In this document: positions 58,641 to 64,000 of the stretch, in pieces
Position numbering within the stretch: position 1 is the first letter of the stretch
How the letters are laid out: every line of letters starts with the position of its first letter
Source of the DNA: Trichaptum fuscoviolaceum
Taxonomy: Eukaryota; Basidiomycota; Agaricomycetes; Hymenochaetales; Trichaptaceae
Assembly: GCA_910574455.1 (NCBI GenBank)
Contig: CAJSYZ010000006.1
Coordinates: 2,594,156 to 2,658,155 of the forward strand
Reading direction: 5' to 3'
DNA: 64,000 nucleotides
The notes under the pieces: generated by a model
Seen by the model: only the letters and a program-made list of their open reading frames with translations
Databases searched by the model: none
Told to the model about the DNA's origin: nothing
Program-made: the position numbers and the translations under genes

Positions 58641-59479
58641 GGAGCGCACTTCGTGCAATGCCTTCACAAGGAACGAGAGTAGCAAGTTGAATTGCCCGAC
58701 AACCCGCCTGAGCATAGTCTTTGGGAGTAGCATAATCTAGCTCCCCCGAAGAAGAATAGACTTTGTCCGCCGCAATGAATGGGCAAACGTAAGGCGAGAT
58801 GCAGCTTGGGAAACGTACGAGAGCCTCTTTTTAGCCTTCGGGCGATTCCATTTGCATACATAAAATTTAGAAGCTCCAAGTTTGCCATGGAGGGTGGAAG
58901 TAATGCGCGTGTCTCTGGTGTGCCAGCCGTTGGTGTTCAACAATAAAACTTCAGGGCCGGCAGTCTCGCGACTCGGACGCCCGAACTTGAATGTCTCAGA
59001 TACGCCTCACACCCGCGTCAACCAAATGTCCCTACTACAAAATCCAATAGTACGCAGGACGGTGCACAAGTACACGCCAGAGTCGAAATTTCAGATCCGG
59101 GACGCCTTTGAGGACATACGCGACGAAATACGCATAATTGAGGATGGATTCTGACATTACATGTGAACCTCAAACGCTCACGATAACTTGAAGATGCGGA
59201 TCTTGGCCACTTGGAAGTTGGGACTCCAGTGTCAATTGACTCCTGAACTGTATCGAAGGTGAATATATTACGCTTGAAGGACTCGAAAGAAAGATTGTTA
59301 TTAACTTTCAGCACATTTCTAAAGTCGACGAAGGATGTGTGCTTTCCATTCCGAAATGAAGAAACACTTCTGAAACAAGTTGCCAGTTCGCTTCACTTTC
59401 TCGATAAGGTCGTCTAAGAGATACACGGCATGAGCGAGCACATCTGTAACCTTAAAGATTGTGAAGAGTATACTACTCA
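58641..59479. other. poorly conserved stretch, possible 5' part of the coiled-coil gene
   Basis: Short frames on both strands without domains. The part up to about 58890 may belong to the leftward coiled-coil gene. From 58930 to 59160 there are words typical of this family's promoters (GCGACTCGGACGC, GAATGTCTCAGATACGCCTCAC). Confidence 0.35.
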
Positions 59480-59577
59480 ACGAAGAGGTGATCGCTCAAG
59501 GAGGGTGATGCCCAGAAGCCTTCATGGCAACACCGAAAGGCGACTGCATGCTGCTCAATCAGTGGAAGGGCATCACT
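59480..59577 (+). pseudogene. relic of an aldo/keto reductase C-terminus
   Basis: Encodes PEAFMATPKGDCMLLNQWKG in frame, matching the last 25 residues of reductase 2, with no other exons nearby. Together with the downstream coiled-coil gene it shows that a block equal to about 46.93-48.40 kb was duplicated here. Confidence 0.7.
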
Positions 59578-59814
59578 CTGATAATCCCTGGGTCACTAAA
59601 TACTCTACATCCCAGACCCTTTCGGAGTTGGCTATGTCCACCCAGTGGTATCACCATTTTTATCTTTTGAAGGCGGAGCTCAAAGGGGATTTTCCTTACT
59701 GCTTGTCACGGACTATAATATTTCACCGGTAGTAACAATCACTAGTTATTCTAATGTGGTAGAAGAGAATATATATCACCATAAGGATAGTTGCGTGTAT
59801 TTACAATGCGGATA

Positions 59815-60608
59815 TCAGATTAAATACGCTGGTTTGACACCAATTGCGATCGCAAGCGCGGTTCGCCGCTCATCCGAAGTGGGCGGAACTGGTTTTCCGT
59901 ACAGCTGTAGATAACGAGCCAATGTGGTGTCATCGAGCTGCTTAATTGACGTAACACAGTCGAGTTTGGGTAGGTTGTGCTGTAAAGTCGGTTGCGTCAG
60001 AGATCGAATGGATGTACAAGTAACTAGGGACGTTACCGGAGGTTCTGTTGGCAGTGTGCCATCCGGAAACGGGATGATCTCATAGCCGTCGGTTCGCGTG
60101 CTATTCATGATCTGTTATGACACGAACTTGAATCAGCATGCCATCAAAGATTACATTGATATGGCCTTTCCACCCGCATCTTTATCCCTTGTCGATTGAA
60201 AGCGTTAACGATATCCCACTGCGTCTCCAGCCACTGCTGCTCCATCTTCAGCAATTCCTTTTCCATCTCCAGCCATTCCTGTTCCATCTCCAGCGATTTC
60301 TGTTCCATCTCCAGCGTCTTCCGCTCTGCCTCCAGCGTCTTCCGCTCTGCCTCCAGCGACTGCTTCTCCATCTCCAGCGACTTCTTCTGCATCTCTTGCG
60401 ACTTCTTCCGCATTTCATTTATATTCTGCATATTCTGTCGAATGACTTGCATCTTCTGGTGCCAGTGTGGCAGCTCCTGTGTTTGCTGCCGAGGTACCTG
60501 CCCCTGTTGTGCTACCTGCCTCTGCTGCTGCACTACCTGCCCCATCCGTTCCCGCAACACTAAGCTATGAAGTACTTCTTCATGACTTAGTGACATGATG
60601 GCTGACAC
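59815..60608 (-). CDS. heptad-repeat coiled-coil family, long type, copy 6
   Basis: Twin of the gene at 47.4-48.15 kb. First exon starts MSLSHEEVLHSLVLRERMGQ and has the same Gln-rich and heptad parts with one more heptad. The second exon has MNSTRTDGYEIIPFPDGTLPT, lacking three residues (FEWS region) of the twin. The last exon encodes LPKLDCVTSIKQLDDTTL and ARYLQLYGKPVP and ends AYLI. Differences between the twins are mostly conservative and keep the frame, which argues that both are or were recently under selection. Confidence 0.6.
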
Positions 60609-60856
60609 GCAAAGCTAGTCAGTAAGACGAAGAAAGCTACAGGATCCTGTCGTGGCTCACTACGAGGTGTTTCAATTCCAGGCGGATGCGCCCTGCTACT
60701 TCCGGTAGAGATACAGTAGCCTCTGTAGTAGTTGTTGTAGTCCTGTAGGTTTCACTAGTGAGGAAGAGAGTGACGGTGAAGCTGTGGTAGTTAGTGCTTG
60801 GATATGTGAGACATTCAAGTTCGGGCGACGCGAGACTGCCTGCCCTGAAGCATCTG

Positions 60857-63800
60857 CATCAGGGAAACTTCCTTCTGCTTATGGCAACTGACGCGTCCTG
60901 ACGCTTCCTGAAATGGCTGGCGCGTTGCTGAAGGGTTGCTACTTCGTCTGAAAATTCACTGAAGGCCTTACCTCACTGAAATAAGGAGTGTTTCAGGATG
61001 CAAGCCATCTCTCAGTACATCAGAAAGCAAGTCAGTATTTCAGTGCTCAAGTGTTATAGGACTTAGTAGAATTTTCAACAAATTTTGTTGCGTCCAAAAC
61101 AGGAAATTTGATGATGTTGGTTGAACTTGAAGGCGGACTTGTTGATGCCTCTTCCTCCTCACCATGCTGACTTACCGCACTCACTACACTCCTTTTGACA
61201 CCCTCTGAACTGGCACAGTGAAATCTGGTTGTCAATCAGAACGCGCAGGACCTGACGCAGTAACAATCCACACGCAAGAACAATAATTACACACAGTCGC
61301 CTCCCAACCGGCGGGCGCTGCCATTCTACACTGTGCTGCTCAACAAGTAGACCCGAGCGAAAATGACATCTTCCAAACGATGTTCGAAAACGATTGGCGC
61401 GAGACGCAGCTGCGCTTCGGTGTTGATGTCCGTGGCTTAGCGAACAAACTCAATAACCTCCAGGGCATGAGCATCAAGGGTATTTTCATTGCGGATACTG
61501 TGTTCGTGAACATACCATGGCAGGCAGACTCGTATTCCCCTCTTGACTTCACGACTCTCGACCCCCATTGGGGAACAATCGACGATTGGGTTGCCTTCAT
61601 CGACGAAGTGCATGCACGCGGGATGTACTTCATGATGGATTTCACTGTTGGTACTATGGGTGATCTTATTGGTTTATCTGGGTGAGTAATGCGAGTGACT
61701 AGCTATCAGCACAGCACATCTAACGGACTACTTACAACGCAGCCACTTCAATGAATCGACATCATTTGACCTTAATGGATACAATGTCGCTTGGTGTTCA
61801 TCCGGATTGACAGCGTCAACTGACCAAGTTCGCATCCGTGCAAGATCGTCTGACGGAGCGGAGTCGGGCGATGCGAATGCGATGACGGTCGATATCAGCT
61901 TGGAATTTAACGTCCCGATGAACTGTGACCAGATGACGGCGAGCATCTCATTCATCATCACAAGCTTCGGCAAGGGTGGAAGCCCCTCCATCACCGCCGT
62001 GAACTGCGGAGCGGTTGCAAACCCCGACCCTGCAACGATTTTGGGCGCTGGGACGAGCTCGTGGGCGTGAAACGCGACGCTGACGGGCGTGTCGGACATC
62101 ATTTTGAACAACCCGCCTTCGCAGGACGGCTCCCCGCCAACGAACGCACGCGACCATCTCCTCCTGAGCGAGGGCTCCGCCCGCAATCCCATGGTCTTCC
62201 CCTCCGTGGACTACGACAACGATGTGTTCGGGTTTGACCCGGGCGCTGGGAAGTACACGTTGACGCACCAGGCGCTGGGCGCGGATATGTTCAGGTGCTC
62301 GTGGAATTACGGACAGAACTGGACGACGTGGACTGCGTATGAGGATGTGACGAGCATAGATAAGAGCTTGTTTGATCATGATGAAAATTGGTGGACAGGT
62401 GAGCATATTATTGTGCAATGTAAGCACTTTCACTCCTATACGTGCTGTATACTCACTGATTCGATTTGCGTTAGACTGGTCTGGTATTGCTGCATCAGCC
62501 TATACTGTTGTGCATGCGGACAGGAATTATACTCACCAGTGCCGTGTCCCTCACTTCCTCGCCCATGGTCCGCTCAATACGTGCGGTTTCGACAGAGGAG
62601 TGGACCTCCAGATGGACAACACTGCAGACGGACGCTTGGAGCTCGAGATGATGAGCACATGGCCGACGTACCTCCTGCTCAACGTGTTTGGGTTCAATGA
62701 CTATTTCTATGGCGAGACGGATGGCGACGGCGTCATGGACCGACTCCCGCCCTATTCGGCTGCTCCCAACTACTTGAACATCAGCGCCCCGCCGCACCCG
62801 CACCTCGCGTGGACACTGGTCATGGACGACGCGACGCTGCGGTGGAGCCTCGAGCCGCGTGGGGAGAGCGCCGTGGGCGCTATCATGTACACACTACTGC
62901 TGTCGATCCCGGTAGTCACTGGTACGCTGGCAGTGGCAATCTTCATGTGGAGCTTTTATGGGATCAAGTACAACCAGTGGGGTCTTAAGGAGAAGAAGCC
63001 GGGCCATTCGCATTATTTCCCCATCATTGGCTCGCTGGGCTCGAAGTCTGCGCAAGTTCTGCATGCGGCGCCGATGTAGGAGAAACACTCGAGCCATGGA
63101 CACGCGTATACAGGCGATATTATCGGTTGGCCTGAAGACAAGAATAAGCGGAGGACAGTGCTTATTGCGACTTTGGAGTACGAGATCATTGATTGGAAGT
63201 TGAAGGTTAAGATCGGTGGTCTTGGTGTGATGAGTTCGTTGATGGGCAAAGCCATGTTGGACGTCGACCTGATCTGGGTTGTACCGAAGGTGAAGGATAT
63301 TGAGTACCCCGCTGGTGAACCTGCCGAACCTATTGAAGTCATTATCTTCGGTGAGCCGTACCTCATTGAGGTCGAGACGCACGTACTCGATAACATTGCA
63401 TATGTTATCCTCGACTCGCCAGTCTTCCGTGCGCAAACGAAGGCGGACCCGTACCCTGCGCGCATGGACCACCTCAGCTCAGTCATCTTCTACTCGACAT
63501 GGAACCAGGCTATCGCAGCGACCGTCAGGCGCAACCCGCAGATCGATATTTACCACATAAATGACCATACCACGGCGCGCTCGCTGCTATCTACCTCCTC
63601 CCGAAAGTCCTCCCGGTGTGCCTGCCTCTCCACATCACAGAGTTCCAGGGCCTGTGGCCGCTTCGCACGAAGGAAGAGATGAAGGAAGTATGCTCGGCGT
63701 TCAGTATCAGCAAGGAGCACTGCACGAAGTACGCTCAGTTCGGTAACACGTTCAACTTGCTCCACGCCGCGGCATCCTTCATCAGTGTGCACCAGAAATC

Positions 63801-64000
63801 GATCGGTGTCTCTGGTGTCTCTGACAGGTATGGTAAACGGTTGTGGGCGCGTTATCCGGCGCTCTGGACACTCAAGCATGTGGACTCTCTCTCGAATCCG
63901 GACTCAACGTATATGTTGGACGAACAGCCCGTTCAGATTAGGGACATTCAGATTGACGAGGAGGCAGAGGCGAAACGTCCGGAGTTCAAGCAGCAGGTTC
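60857..64000. mobile_element. third transposon of the family, inverted, truncated by window end
   Basis: Begins with the right-end TIR in reverse orientation (CATCAGGGAAACTTCC at 60857), then the right-end subterminal words, then the ags fragment on +. It mirrors 54514-51377 with a constant coordinate sum (115371, changing to 115377 after a 6-bp indel), so there is no other length change over 3.1 kb. The insertion point is in the same flank (GCCTGCCCTGAAGCATC) as that of the Pack element at 48397. Confidence 0.8.
61200..64000 (+). pseudogene. alpha-1,3-glucan synthase fragment, copy C (continues beyond window)
   Basis: Near-identical inverted copy of fragment B with the same N-terminal start, the same jump from the GH13 part to the stalk at SFDLNGYNVAW, the same TGA (62068-62070), the same TAG (63077-63079) and the same frame loss near 63565. 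The exception is about 62565-62960: there many bases differ from B, the LAW codon stopped in B is TGG, and two residues (HP of PPHPHLAW) missing in B are present. The intron at 62430-62491 is shared. The fragment reaches GT5-domain codons (QQV) at the window edge. Confidence 0.9.

Overview
The window looks like a gene-dense but heavily rearranged subtelomeric or accessory region of an Agaricomycete genome, most likely a wood-decay polypore relative. The reasons are: short GT-AG introns of about 47-62 nt in almost every gene; a Plavaka-type transposase; alpha-1,3-glucan synthase sequences; and an expanded MYND zinc-finger family. No rRNA, tRNA, CRISPR array or bacterial-type operon was seen.

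Layout. 1-1.5 kb: 3' part of an acyl-CoA dehydrogenase gene. 1.5-6.5 kb: two leftward MYND-type genes, one broken by a nonsense codon. 6.8-26.9 kb: a 20-kb DNA transposon bounded by perfect 23-bp terminal inverted repeats. It holds a decayed Plavaka transposase, two long leftward accessory genes, a block of short direct and inverted repeats, a DEDD-type exonuclease gene and a captured alpha-1,3-glucan synthase (ags) fragment. 27.5-28.7 kb: a SEC11-like signal peptidase gene and a relic of its tail. 29.6-42.1 kb: an inverted duplication in which each arm has one MYND gene and one heptad-repeat coiled-coil gene; between the arms lie a third coiled-coil copy and an intact REX1-type RNA exonuclease. 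43.1-47.0 kb: two aldo/keto reductase genes. 47.3-54.5 kb: a coiled-coil gene, then a 6.1-kb non-autonomous transposon with the same ends as the 20-kb element; it carries a TFIIF-alpha fragment joined to an ags fragment (a Pack-type element). 54.5-60.9 kb: a third aldo/keto reductase, a reductase tail relic and two more coiled-coil genes. 60.9-64 kb: an inverted, almost identical copy of the ags-bearing transposon end, running out of the window.

Working together. The region is best read as a product of one transposon family and of segmental duplication. The transposon family captures host gene pieces and spreads them; duplicated blocks (MYND plus coiled-coil, reductase plus coiled-coil) lie in direct and inverted order. 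The genes most likely to be functional are the acyl-CoA dehydrogenase, REX1, three aldo/keto reductases, three MYND proteins and possibly the coiled-coil proteins at 47.4 and 59.8 kb. All exon coordinates were derived by hand from splice-site consensus, frame continuity and comparison among copies inside the window; family names come from recognised motifs, not from a database search.
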